From contig JAGOAL010000007.1 in the NCBI GenBank assembly GCA_017983975.1, forward strand, positions 1 through 64,000: DNA of 64,000 nucleotides, read 5' to 3'. Of this stretch, positions 45,314 to 53,098 are shown one piece after another. The first letter of the stretch is position 1. Each line of letters opens with the position of its first letter. A program made the translations under genes and the position numbers. Under the pieces are notes generated by a model. The model had not been told where the DNA came from, did not search any database, and worked only from the letters and a program-made list of their open reading frames with translations. This DNA comes from Flavobacterium sp. (lineage in GTDB: Bacteria; Bacteroidota; Bacteroidia; Flavobacteriales; Flavobacteriaceae).

Positions 45314-46594
45314 TTATTTTTCAAACTCTTTTAATGTATTGATAATAATGGCAACACAATCTCTAAGTTGAGTTTCTGTCATTACCAAAGGTGGCGCAAA
45401 ACGAATGATGTTACCATGCGTGGGTTTAGCTAACAATCCGTTTTCAGCTAATCTAACACAAATATTCCATGCGGTGTCGCTTTCTTCTGTATCATTAATT
45501 ACTATAGCATTTAACAAGCCTTTACCTCTTACTAAAGTAGCAATATTTGAAGTTTCAATAAATTCACCTAATTCTTCTCGGAAGATATTACCCAATTTTC
45601 TAGCATTTTGAGCTAAATGTTCATCGGCTACAACCTCTAAAGCAGCCATTGCTACAGCTGCCGCCACTGGATTTCCCCCAAAGGTAGAACCGTGTTGTCC
45701 TGGTTTTATAACATTCATTATAGCATCGTTTGCCAAAACTGCCGAAACTGGATAAGCTCCGCCAGATAGTGCTTTTCCTAAAATTAGGATATCAGGTTGA
45801 GTGTATGTAGCTTGCTTTTCACATTTTGATTCGCAGGTACAATTTCCACAAACAGCTAATAAAGATCCCGTTCTAGCGATACCTGTTTGTACCTCATCGG
45901 CAATAAACAATACATTATTCGCTTTACAAATGGCTTTTGCTTTTTGAATAAAATCTTCCGATGGAGTATAAACACCTGCTTCGCCTTGAATCGGTTCAAC
46001 CAAGAAACCAGCAATATTTTTTGATGAGGTTATTGCTTTTTCAAGCGCCTCAATATCATCATAAGGAATGCTTATAAAACCAGCAGTGTATGGACCAAAA
46101 TTCTTTCTTGCGTTTTCATCATTAGAAAAGGAAATAATTGTGGTAGTTCTTCCGTGAAAATTGCCATCACAAACGATAATTTGCGCTTCATTTTCATGAA
46201 TTCCTTTTTTCTCATAAGCCCATTTTCTACACAATTTCAAAGCCGTTTCTACCGCTTCGGCACCCGTATTCATTGGTAACACTTTATCAAATCCGAAATA
46301 ATTGGTTACAAATTCTTCATAAACCCCTAATTTATCATTATAAAAGGCTCTAGAAGTAAGCGTTAAAGTTTGTGCTTGTTGCACCATTGCATCTACAATT
46401 TTAGGATGACAATGCCCTTGATTTACAGCAGAATAAGCCGATAAAAAATCATAATATTTTTTACCGTCTACATCCCAAACGTACACGCCTTCTCCTCTAC
46501 TTAAAACCACTGGTAGTGGATGATAATTGTGCGCTCCGTATTTTTCCTCTAATGCTATAGCTTCAGCAGCTCTTGATTGGTTTAAAACTGACAT
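45314..46594 (-). CDS. rocD: Ornithine--oxo-acid aminotransferase
   Basis: A PLP class III aminotransferase of 426 residues that converts ornithine and 2-oxoglutarate to glutamate semialdehyde and glutamate. [53 protein letters not shown], the PLP lysine in [16 protein letters not shown] near residue 285, and [18 protein letters not shown] match ornithine aminotransferases. A 17-residue insertion carries [10 protein letters not shown], a cysteine cluster not present in the human enzyme, just before the PLP lysine segment. It could bind a metal. Confidence 0.9.
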   Translation of the reverse strand: MSVLNQSRAAEAIALEEKYGAHNYHPLPVVLSRGEGVYVWDVDGKKYYDFLSAYSAVNQGHCHPKIVDAMVQQAQTLTLTSRAFYNDKLGVYEEFVTNYFGFDKVLPMNTGAEAVETALKLCRKWAYEKKGIHENEAQIIVCDGNFHGRTTTIISFSNDENARKNFGPYTAGFISIPYDDIEALEKAITSSKNIAGFLVEPIQGEAGVYTPSEDFIQKAKAICKANNVLFIADEVQTGIARTGSLLAVCGNCTCESKCEKQATYTQPDILILGKALSGGAYPVSAVLANDAIMNVIKPGQHGSTFGGNPVAAAVAMAALEVVADEHLAQNARKLGNIFREELGEFIETSNIATLVRGKGLLNAIVINDTEESDTAWNICVRLAENGLLAKPTHGNIIRFAPPLVMTETQLRDCVAIIINTLKEFEK

Positions 46595-46688
46595 GTTTTA
46601 ATTCGTTTTTGATTGTAACCTAGTAATTCCTTCTTTAGGGCGAGAAATCAACCATTAAGCAAAAGTAGTAATTTTTGTTGGAAGATGG

Positions 46689-46795
46689 ATGCTGTAAGAA
46701 AAAACTCCAAACTCCAAATCCCAAACTCCAAATCCCAAAATCCCAAATTCCAAATCCCAAATTCCAAACTCCAAAATCCAAAATCCAAGCTCCGA
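46689..46795 (+). repeat. Low-complexity CCAAATCCCAAA-type repeats
   Basis: About ten degenerate copies of units such as CTCCAAATCCCAAA and ATTCCAAATCCC follow one another between rocD and the DUF1697 gene. Any frame through it codes only for repetitive Pro/Lys/Gln/Asn and is not a gene. Confidence 0.85.
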
Positions 46796-46800
46796 ACTCG

Positions 46801-47340
46801 CTATTCAAACATTTCCAACAAAGTAGTAACCGTATTCCAATTCCTAATCGTAGCTACAACATTTAATTTCTTCTCGATATATTTTTGGTCTAACCTGGTT
46901 TTTCCGGCTCCAACAGCATATTTAATATAAATTCTACTGGCATCAATTGCAGCTTCATCGGGTTTGAATTGACTTATTTTTAAATCATTTAAGGCACCAT
47001 TGGATAATTCTTTCGAAATAAAAGCAACATACAACTTCTTAGTATCGTAATCCTTTTCTTTGAGATACGGATTGTTCTTTAAACAAGCTTCTAAATCCTC
47101 TTTACTAATTACAACAACTGGAACTTCAAGTCCTAATTCTTTAAAAATTTCTTGTTTAATTTTAAAACCAACACTCGCACCGTGCATTTCATCTGAATCT
47201 ACAAAAACATTACCCGATTGAATATAAGTTTGTACGTTTTGAAATCCTGCCTTTTCTAAAAGGGTTTTCAACACATCCATCTTGATCATGTTGTGTCCAG
47301 AAACGTTAATTCCGCGTAATAAGGCTAAGTGGGTTTTCAT
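46801..47340 (-). CDS. DUF1697 family protein
   Basis: A 179-residue cytosolic protein of a widespread uncharacterised family. HLALLRGINVSGHNMIKMDVLK, AGFQNVQTYIQSGNVFVDS and the end block AVGAGKTRLDQKYIEKKLNVVATIRNWNTVTTLLEM are the family signatures. The preferred start is ATG 47340. The longer frame would run back over the rlmD promoter region. It is divergent from rlmD. Confidence 0.88.
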   Translation of the reverse strand: MKTHLALLRGINVSGHNMIKMDVLKTLLEKAGFQNVQTYIQSGNVFVDSDEMHGASVGFKIKQEIFKELGLEVPVVVISKEDLEACLKNNPYLKEKDYDTKKLYVAFISKELSNGALNDLKISQFKPDEAAIDASRIYIKYAVGAGKTRLDQKYIEKKLNVVATIRNWNTVTTLLEMFE

Positions 47341-47398
47341 AACTTGTATAAATTTGGTATAAATGTAAAAAATAGTATCAAATCCACCCAACAATTCT

Positions 47399-47406
47399 TA
47401 TTTTTG
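47399..47406 (+). promoter_or_regulatory. Promoter -7 element for rlmD, predicted leaderless
   Basis: TATTTTTG ends 5 nt before the A of the rlmD ATG at 47411, the same spacing as at trmD and the GNAT gene. Confidence 0.6.
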
Positions 47407-47410
47407 CTTC

Positions 47411-48823
47411 ATGGGAAAAAAGAGAACCGAAAAAATCGTATTCGAAAACGTAAAAATCCTTGATGCAGGTGCAAAAGGTGTTTCAGTCGCAAAAGCGCCT
47501 GATGGTAAAGTAATATTTCTTCCAAATGTAGTACCCGGTGATGTGGTAGATGTACAAACCATGAAGAAAAGAAAAGCCTATTATGAAGGTAAAGCTATTA
47601 AAATTCATGAATTTTCTGAACATAGAATAGCACCTGTTTGTGATCATTTTGGAGCTTGTGGTGGTTGCAAATGGCAAAATATGAAATACAGCCAACAATT
47701 GTTCTATAAAAATCAGGAAGTATTTAATAATTTAAAACGTATTGGTAAAATTGAATTGCCTGAATTTGAACCCATTTTAGGTTCGGAAAAACAATTATTT
47801 TATCGAAATAAAATGGAATTTGGGTTTTCAAACGCCCGATGGATGACTGATGCTGAAATTCAATCGGGAACCGAATTTGACAATAAAAACGCCTTAGGAT
47901 TTCATATTCCAAGAATGTGGGATAAGATTTTAGATATCGAGAAATGTCATTTACAAGAAGACCCATCGAACGAAATTCGTAATGAAATCAAACGCTATGC
48001 TAACGAAAACAACTTATCGTTCTTCAATGCTAGAGCGGTAGAAGGTTTGCTACGTACGTTGATGATTCGAACGGCTTCCACCGGAGAGCTTATGGTGTTG
48101 ATTCAGTTTTTTGAAAACGATAAAAAAAGCATCGAATTAATGATGAACTTCTTAGGCGAACGTTTCCCTCAAATTACGTCGTTACAATATGTAATCAATC
48201 AGAAATTGAATGATACGTTATACGATCAAGACATTATTTTGTTCAAAGGTCGCGATTATATTTTGGAAGAAATGGAAGGTTTACATTTTAGTATTAATGC
48301 AAAATCGTTCTATCAAACCAATTCGGATCAAGCTTATGAATTATACAAAATAACTAGAGAATTTGCTGGTTTAACAGGTAATGAAACGGTTTATGATTTA
48401 TACACCGGAACCGGAACTATTGCACAATTCGTATCCAAAAAAGCCAAGAAAGTTATTGGTGTAGAAGCGGTTCCTGAAGCCATATTAGACGCTAAAGCGA
48501 ATGCGGAGCGCAATAACATAACCAATTGTGAGTTTTATGTAGGAGATATGAAAAATGTATTCAATGACGAATTCATCAACATGCACGGTCAACCCGATGT
48601 TATCATTACTGATCCACCAAGAGACGGAATGCATAAAGATGTAGTAGAAATGTTATTAAAAACGGGTGTGCCAAAAATTGTATATGTAAGTTGTAATTCC
48701 GCAACACAAGCTCGCGACTTAGCGTTAATGGACGAAAAATACAAAGTAGTTCGTGTGCGCCCTGTGGATATGTTTCCGCAAACACATCACGTCGAAAATG
48801 TGGTACTTTTAGAAAAACGATAA
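47411..48823 (+). CDS. rlmD: 23S rRNA (uracil1939-C5)-methyltransferase
   Basis: A 470-residue RumA/TrmA-type methyltransferase acting on 23S rRNA (U1939 or a related site). An N-terminal TRAM domain (to about residue 60) is followed by iron-sulfur ligands CDHFGACGGCKW near 77 and the fourth cysteine in DIEKCHLQ. SAM motif DLYTGTGTIAQFVS near 333, DPPRDGMHK and the catalytic cysteine in YVSCNSATQARDL follow. The exact target base is an inference from family similarity. Confidence 0.92.
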   Translation: MGKKRTEKIVFENVKILDAGAKGVSVAKAPDGKVIFLPNVVPGDVVDVQTMKKRKAYYEGKAIKIHEFSEHRIAPVCDHFGACGGCKWQNMKYSQQLFYKNQEVFNNLKRIGKIELPEFEPILGSEKQLFYRNKMEFGFSNARWMTDAEIQSGTEFDNKNALGFHIPRMWDKILDIEKCHLQEDPSNEIRNEIKRYANENNLSFFNARAVEGLLRTLMIRTASTGELMVLIQFFENDKKSIELMMNFLGERFPQITSLQYVINQKLNDTLYDQDIILFKGRDYILEEMEGLHFSINAKSFYQTNSDQAYELYKITREFAGLTGNETVYDLYTGTGTIAQFVSKKAKKVIGVEAVPEAILDAKANAERNNITNCEFYVGDMKNVFNDEFINMHGQPDVIITDPPRDGMHKDVVEMLLKTGVPKIVYVSCNSATQARDLALMDEKYKVVRVRPVDMFPQTHHVENVVLLEKR

Positions 48824-48826
48824 TAA

Positions 48827-49330
48827 ATGAAAAAAATAGCTTTTATAACCTTGTCCTTACTTTTAGCGGTTTCATTTTGGAACTGTGAAAAGGACGATAT
48901 TTGTGCCGAAGGAACTCCCGTAACACCAAGAGTGATCATTGAGTTTTATAAATTTGCTACTCCAACTGTTTTGGAGAATGTAACCAATCTTGGGATTATT
49001 GAACCAACATTACCAACTGGTTTTTCATTTACTGCTGTTTCTAAAATTCAAGCTCCTTTAAAAACAACTGCTGACGTTACAACATTACAATTTATACAAA
49101 ACGGAAGCGATACTGATACTACTAATGATAACATAGATGTAATTACCTTTAATTATCAACGTGTTGATGAATATGTATCGCGTGCTTGCGGATTTAAAAC
49201 GTTGTTTTATTTAAACGAAACCAATCCGGTGGTATTAACTCCTGATGGAAATAATTGGATTCAGAATATTGTAGTAACCCAACCTAATATTGAAAACGAA
49301 AATGAAGTACATGTTAAAATTTATTTTTAG
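48827..49330 (+). CDS. DUF6452 family exported protein
   Basis: A 167-residue protein with a signal peptide or lipobox region ending FWNC near residue 20, so it is probably a lipoprotein. The beginning CEKDDICAEGTPVTPRVIIEFY and later YVSRACGFKTLFYLNE contain three conserved cysteines. It fits DUF6452, an uncharacterised Bacteroidota family often located after rlmD and before a DUF6048 gene. It starts 3 nt after rlmD. Confidence 0.8.
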   Translation: MKKIAFITLSLLLAVSFWNCEKDDICAEGTPVTPRVIIEFYKFATPTVLENVTNLGIIEPTLPTGFSFTAVSKIQAPLKTTADVTTLQFIQNGSDTDTTNDNIDVITFNYQRVDEYVSRACGFKTLFYLNETNPVVLTPDGNNWIQNIVVTQPNIENENEVHVKIYF

Positions 49331-50018
49331 TCTAGCCTTTATTGCGGTTTCAACGATTGGAAACGCACAAATAAAAGACACTACACAAGTGGTTTATCCT
49401 GAACGTTATGGTTTACGTGTGGGTGTTGATTTACATCGTTTGTCTAAAAGTTTTTATGAGAAAGACTATAAAGGATTAGAACTTGTAGGAGATTACCGTT
49501 TAACCCGCCGTTTTTATTTGGCTGGCGAACTAGGAAACGAAGAAAAAACGGTTGATGATGATCGATTAAACTTTACGACTAAAGGCACCTATTTTAAAGC
49601 GGGATTTGATTACAACTCGTTTGAAAACTGGCTCGATATGGAAAACATGATTTATGTAGGCATGCGCTATGGTATTAGTAGCTTTAGCCATACGGTAAAC
49701 AGTTATAAAATATATGATCCTACTAATTATTATGGAGAAAATACTGTGATTTCTGGAGCAAAGTATAATGGTTTAACCGCCAACTGGATCGAGATTATTG
49801 GTGGTGTTAAAGCTGAATTGTTCAGTAATTTATATTTAGGCTTTTCTTTGCGATTAAACTATTTAGTCTCCAACAAAAAGCCTGACGGATTTGACAACCT
49901 ATACATTCCTGGTTTCAACCGCACGTATGAAGGAAAATTTGGAGCCGGTATAAATTACACTCTGAGTTATTTCATACCTATTTATAAAAAAAATAAACCT
50001 ACAACAGAGAAAAAATAA
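49302..50018 (+). CDS. DUF6048 family outer-membrane-like protein
   Basis: A 238-residue protein with a signal peptide ending in GNAQ, then a small beta barrel of the porin-like type (alternating strands from LRVGVDLHRLSKSF to TLSYFIPIYKK). It overlaps the previous gene by 29 nt (20 nt if ATG 49311 is used), which argues for translational coupling. It fits DUF6048, and the pair with DUF6452 suggests that they act together in the outer membrane. Function unknown. Confidence 0.8.
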   Translation: MKYMLKFIFSLAFIAVSTIGNAQIKDTTQVVYPERYGLRVGVDLHRLSKSFYEKDYKGLELVGDYRLTRRFYLAGELGNEEKTVDDDRLNFTTKGTYFKAGFDYNSFENWLDMENMIYVGMRYGISSFSHTVNSYKIYDPTNYYGENTVISGAKYNGLTANWIEIIGGVKAELFSNLYLGFSLRLNYLVSNKKPDGFDNLYIPGFNRTYEGKFGAGINYTLSYFIPIYKKNKPTTEKK

Positions 50019-50022
50019 CATC

Positions 50023-50463
50023 ATGGCACAAATTAATCCATACATTAACTTCAACGGCAATGCCGAAGAAGCATTTCTTTTTTACCAATCAGTATTTGGA
50101 GGAGAATTTGCTCAAATTACTCGCTTTAAAGAAATGGAAAGCCCAGAATTTCCAATTGACGAAAGTGAAGCCAATAAAATTATGCACATAAGGCTTCCTA
50201 TTGGTCAAAATATTTTAATGGGTAACGATGTTCCTGCATTTATGGGCAAAGTAAATGAAAATGAAAACCGAAGTAAAATTGCCGTTAGTGCTGCAAGCAA
50301 AGAAGAAGCTGACCACATTTTTAATGGCCTTTCTGTAGGTGGAACGGTTGAATTTCCAATAAGCGAAAGCCCTTGGGGCTCTTATTTTGGTATGTTTAGA
50401 GACAAATATGGTATTGAATGGACTGTAGATTTTGATAGAAGGCACAATGAACTAATAAAATAA
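50023..50463 (+). CDS. VOC-family protein, PhnB-like
   Basis: A 146-residue glyoxalase/dioxygenase-superfamily protein of the PhnB type. INPYINFNGNAEEAFLFYQSVFGGEFA, MHIRLPIGQNILMGNDVP, and SPWGSYFGMFRDKYGIEWTVDF match the family. Such proteins bind small ligands and their enzymatic role is often unknown. It is the last housekeeping gene before the cassette region. Confidence 0.9.
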   Translation: MAQINPYINFNGNAEEAFLFYQSVFGGEFAQITRFKEMESPEFPIDESEANKIMHIRLPIGQNILMGNDVPAFMGKVNENENRSKIAVSAASKEEADHIFNGLSVGGTVEFPISESPWGSYFGMFRDKYGIEWTVDFDRRHNELIK

Positions 50464-50466
50464 GTT

Positions 50467-50498
50467 AAAAAAGGCGTTACGAGAGTGGCGCTTTTTTT
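50467..50498 (+). terminator. Possible terminator after the PhnB-like gene
   Basis: AAAAAAGGCG and GCGCTTTTTTT can pair with a one-base bulge around an ACGAGAGTG-type loop and are followed by T residues. Confidence 0.5.
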
Positions 50499-50567
50499 GT
50501 TACCTCTATTTTAAAAACTAAAACATACTTTTGGTATACTTCTAACATATAGTATCTATACTTCTAG

Positions 50568-50620
50568 CATACACTCTACATACACTCCACATACACTCCA
50601 CATACACTCGGCATACACTA
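50568..50620 (+). repeat. Five 11-bp direct repeats CATACACTCCA
   Basis: Units start at 50568, 50579, 50590, 50601 and 50612. The first eight bases, CATACACT, are the same in all five, and the final three bases vary. The period of one helical turn places the units on one face of DNA, as in binding-site arrays. More degenerate TATACTTCTA units lie just upstream. Confidence 0.85.
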
Positions 50621-50727
50621 TTTATACTTTAATTAAGCTATATCTATGGATTTACCCTGTATGTACGCGTCTTTTTATTACCTGTTTTTATACTCCAATT
50701 TTACTTTGAATATTTTTATTTATTTTT

Positions 50728-50735
50728 TATATTTG
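50728..50735 (+). promoter_or_regulatory. Promoter-like -7 element before the cassette array
   Basis: TATATTTG, facing the array. It could drive the small frame at 50755 or the first cassette. Confidence 0.4.
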
Positions 50736-50754
50736 TTCATATAAGCCACTACTT

Positions 50755-50838
50755 ATGAACTGGAAAGCCAAAACCTTACTTCACAAAAGGCTCTCACTCC
50801 CGCCCGAATACTTTCGCATAGTAACAAATAAAAATTAA
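50755..50838 (+). CDS. Possible 27-residue peptide, uncertain
   Basis: ATG at 50755, 19 nt after a TATATTTG box, opens a 27-codon frame ending with TAA (MNWKAKTLLHKRLSLPPEYF at its start). It overlaps the left arm of the inverted repeat. I know no family, and it may be chance. Confidence 0.2.
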   Translation: MNWKAKTLLHKRLSLPPEYFRIVTNKN

Positions 50839-50931
50839 ATAAGTAATTAAAAAATAAAGACATAATTTTAATGTTTTGTCAATAAATAGTATATTTACAA
50901 GTATAACCACGCGAAAGAATTCGCACGGGAG
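50797..50931. repeat. Long-range imperfect inverted repeat
   Basis: Arms at 50797-50817 (CTCCCGCCCGAATACTTTCG and one more base) and 50911-50931 match over 18 of 21 positions when one is reversed and complemented, with 93 bp between. Arm and loop sizes are like those of the attC-like sites downstream, but it lacks AAC/GTT cores. Confidence 0.75.
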
Positions 50932-51057
50932 CGGTGATTTCAAATATTAAAAATAAATGATTATGTTTGAAATAAGAAAATAAATAAAGCCTACTTTATG
51001 GCACAAAGCCACCCGAAAATGGGTGAATAAGTGAAAGTTTATAGCTTATATATACAA

Positions 51058-51065
51058 GTTGGCAG
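51058..51065 (+). other. First cassette core site (attI-like junction)
   Basis: GTTGGCAG begins cassette 1. Together with the next two bases it is the exact complement of the inverse core of attC-like site 1. No attC arms lie directly before it, so this is where an attI would be expected. Confidence 0.65.
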
Positions 51066-51072
51066 TAATGTT

Positions 51073-51822
51073 ATGAAAAAAGAAACTAAAGAAAAATCCA
51101 TTGCACACATTGGAATTGGAGTCGCAAAAATTATTGGAAATTATACCGATTACGCATTATTGATTAATGCTTGCGATATTGCAGCGAAAAGATATGAAAC
51201 TATAACAGAACCTATCGTCTTAAGTACAACACAAAATATTCCAAATGATTTAAGACTTGATAGTTTTGAAATGGACGTTCAATTTAAAAATGAAGAATTA
51301 GTAAAAGAATACAGAACTGACATTTTAATAAAAATTTTTGAAAACTATTTAATACGTTCAATCTCTGTAGTTGATGGTATTTTGGAAGATTTATTTGAAA
51401 TCATTCTTAAGATTGAAGAAAATCTTGAAGAGTCAGAAATCGAAAAAAATATTAGTAATGCTTGGAGAAATGACAATTTAAAAAATTACTTAACTAATCC
51501 AAACGGCTTAAATTTAAAAAAGCCGAATGGGATGAATATGAGTTTTGACGAAACGTTTATAAGATATTTGGAATTGAGAATAATTAGACACGCAATTATA
51601 CATACAAATGGGATATTAACTGAAAAAGATTACAATAGACTAAAAGAATTTGGAGAAAAAACACCAGATGAAAGAAAAAATATGGCATTAATAAATTCAA
51701 CTTTAATAAATGGTGATAAAAAAATCATCTTAAGTTTAAATAAAATGTTAGCTATTAGACAATATCTAGATAGATTTTTAATGTGTTTTTATAATTCTTT
51801 TCAACAAGAAGTAACTGAATAA
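51073..51822 (+). CDS. Cassette 1: HEPN-like protein, candidate RNase
   Basis: A 249-residue cytosolic, largely helical protein starting 7 nt after the cassette core. A longer frame from 51031 would cross the junction and is rejected. Near the C-terminus, LRIIRHAIIHTNG holds R-x4-H at residues 172-177, the catalytic motif of HEPN ribonucleases, in a helix context like that family (RNAIVHNNG-type). HEPN proteins serve in toxin-antitoxin and anti-phage systems. No antitoxin partner lies in the same cassette. Family assignment is by motif only. Confidence 0.7.
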   Translation: MKKETKEKSIAHIGIGVAKIIGNYTDYALLINACDIAAKRYETITEPIVLSTTQNIPNDLRLDSFEMDVQFKNEELVKEYRTDILIKIFENYLIRSISVVDGILEDLFEIILKIEENLEESEIEKNISNAWRNDNLKNYLTNPNGLNLKKPNGMNMSFDETFIRYLELRIIRHAIIHTNGILTEKDYNRLKEFGEKTPDERKNMALINSTLINGDKKIILSLNKMLAIRQYLDRFLMCFYNSFQQEVTE

Positions 51823-51831
51823 AAAACACTA

Positions 51832-51967
51832 CTGCCAACAGCCGTTTCACGAAATTGCGGGGTTTGGGATTTATCAGAATTGGTAATTTTTGAAACTAAA
51901 TTATGTCTATATTTGTAAACAAAAGTGTTGAAAATCCGCAACTTCGTGAAGCGGCGACACGTTAGTG
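51832..51967 (+). repeat. attC-like site 1
   Basis: Inverse core CTGCCAAC (51832-51839), left arm GCCGTTTCACGAAATTGCGG, right arm CCGCAACTTCGTGAAGCGGC (18 of 20 complementary), and 3' core GTTAGTG at 51961. The 72-nt loop carries TATATTTG at 51908-51915, pointing at cassette 2. Total 136 bp. Confidence 0.8.
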
Positions 51968-51993
51968 GCAATTTTAAAAAAACCGACCGTAAA

Positions 51994-52323
51994 ATGACAA
52001 ACCAACAAAATTTTACTTTTATAAAAACTGACAAAAAATTAATCAAATTAAATTTTGACGATATTTTATTTGTAAGAGGATTGGGAAATTATGTTGAAAT
52101 ATTTGTCCGAAATAACAAAAAATATATCTACTACAAAACTCTAAAAGACCTTATTGACAAATTGCCTGACGAATTTATGAGAGTTCATAATTCAAATATT
52201 GTGAATTTGAAAAATGTGGAATATATAGAAGATAATCATTTAATAATTGGTGAACATAAAATTACAATAGCAAAAAGTTACAAGGATTGCTTATCAAGTT
52301 GTATAGACAAATTGCTACTCTAA
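51994..52323 (+). CDS. Cassette 2: solo LytTR DNA-binding protein
   Basis: A 109-residue protein consisting of one LytTR domain: LIKLNFDDILFVRGLGNYVEIFVRN at the start, then FMRVHNSNIVNLKNVEYIEDNHLIIGEHKITIAKSYKD in the second half, of which MRVHNSNIVNL is diagnostic. There is no receiver domain, so it is a stand-alone transcription factor that binds DNA through the beta fold. It may regulate the next gene in its cassette or genes elsewhere. The frame that runs back into attC-like site 1 from 51925 is a readthrough and not used. Confidence 0.85.
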   Translation: MTNQQNFTFIKTDKKLIKLNFDDILFVRGLGNYVEIFVRNNKKYIYYKTLKDLIDKLPDEFMRVHNSNIVNLKNVEYIEDNHLIIGEHKITIAKSYKDCLSSCIDKLLL

Positions 52324-52418
52324 ATAAAAAAAATGAAACAATACATAAAAATTTAAACGAACTAAATAACTTATTTTTTTTGACAAATTTATATGAGTTG
52401 CTTTGTAAAAAAAAGATT

Positions 52419-52931
52419 ATGAAACAATTTTTATTTTACTTAACAACTTTAATATTTATGACAACAGGAAATTTAAAAGCACAAGACAAACCATTTGAAA
52501 ATGACGCAAAAACAATCGACGCACTAATGAAAGCAAGTTATGAGGTTGTTTCAGGCGAAAAAGGCGCAAAAAGACAATGGGAAAGAGATAATTATTTGCA
52601 CCACCAAAATGCAGTTTATTCGTATTTTGACAGAGAAACGCAAGAACAAGCAACAATGACATTACAAGAATTTCATAAAGAAACTGATGAAATGGTTTTT
52701 GGAACAGCCTTTTATGAAAACGAAGTCAATCGAGAAGTTAGGGTTTTTGGTAACATCGCACACATTTGGAGTACATATGAAACGAGATTAGAAAAGAATG
52801 GTAAAGTTGAAAGAAGAGGAATAAATAGCATTCAATTAATTTTTGAAAATAATCGTTGGTACATTATTTCTTGGACATTTTGTGGAGAAACGGACAAAAA
52901 TATAATTCCGAAAACATTTGACAGAAATTAA
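52419..52931 (+). CDS. Cassette 2: exported NTF2/SnoaL-like protein
   Basis: A 170-residue protein with a signal peptide at 1-22 ending in LKAQ. The mature part (KTIDALMKASYEVVSGEKG, VFGNIAHIWSTYETRL, GINSIQLIFENNRWYIISWTF) matches the cone-shaped NTF2/SnoaL-like or DUF4440 fold, used by small enzymes and binding proteins. Its partner in the cassette is a LytTR regulator 95 nt upstream. Function unknown. Confidence 0.8.
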   Translation: MKQFLFYLTTLIFMTTGNLKAQDKPFENDAKTIDALMKASYEVVSGEKGAKRQWERDNYLHHQNAVYSYFDRETQEQATMTLQEFHKETDEMVFGTAFYENEVNREVRVFGNIAHIWSTYETRLEKNGKVERRGINSIQLIFENNRWYIISWTFCGETDKNIIPKTFDRN

Positions 52932-52938
52932 AAAAAAC

Positions 52939-53076
52939 TGCCACTAACAGCGGTTTTAAGAAATTGGGGTTTTTGGGCATAATTTAAAGTTTGTTTTGTA
53001 CTTTTGATTTTCGGTGTTTAATCGAAAGTTTCGGGCATACAAATCCCCAACTTCTTAAAGCCGCAAAACGTTAGCA
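52939..53076 (+). repeat. attC-like site 2
   Basis: Inverse core TGCCACTAAC (52939-52948) is the exact complement of GTTAGTGGCA, the start of cassette 2. Arms GCGGTTTTAAGAAATTGGGG and CCCCAACTTCTTAAAGCCGC pair at 18 of 20. The 3' core is GTTAGCA at 53070. The loop has TACTTTTG at 52999-53006 with a -33 TTTG 23 nt upstream. Confidence 0.82.
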
Positions 53077-53098
53077 ATAATTATAAAAAAATACGTAA

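Larger units (their letters stand above)
50464..51057 (+). other. 594-nt region before the cassette array, no clear gene
   Basis: It holds a possible terminator, five 11-bp repeats, a TATATTTG promoter-like box at 50728-50735, a 27-codon open frame at 50755-50838, a long-range inverted repeat (50797-50817 with 50911-50931) and two small hairpins (TGGC-GCCA at 50999-51011, CACCC-GGGTG at 51010-51025). It takes the position of an integron attI or leader region, but no integrase gene is present. Confidence 0.5.

Noticed and set aside
46675..46930. Two plus-strand frames of 63 and 81 residues
   Set aside because: They run through the CCAAATCCC repeats and antisense to the end of the DUF1697 gene; the encoded peptides are repetitive and have no start signals.
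51031..51072. Extension of the cassette 1 gene to ATG 51031
   Set aside because: It would cross the cassette core at 51058. A cassette gene should start inside the cassette, and ATG 51073 lies 7 nt after the core.
51925..51993. GTG-started extension of the LytTR gene
   Set aside because: The added residues are encoded by the right arm of attC-like site 1, so this is a readthrough of a recombination site; ATG 51994 gives a clean LytTR domain.
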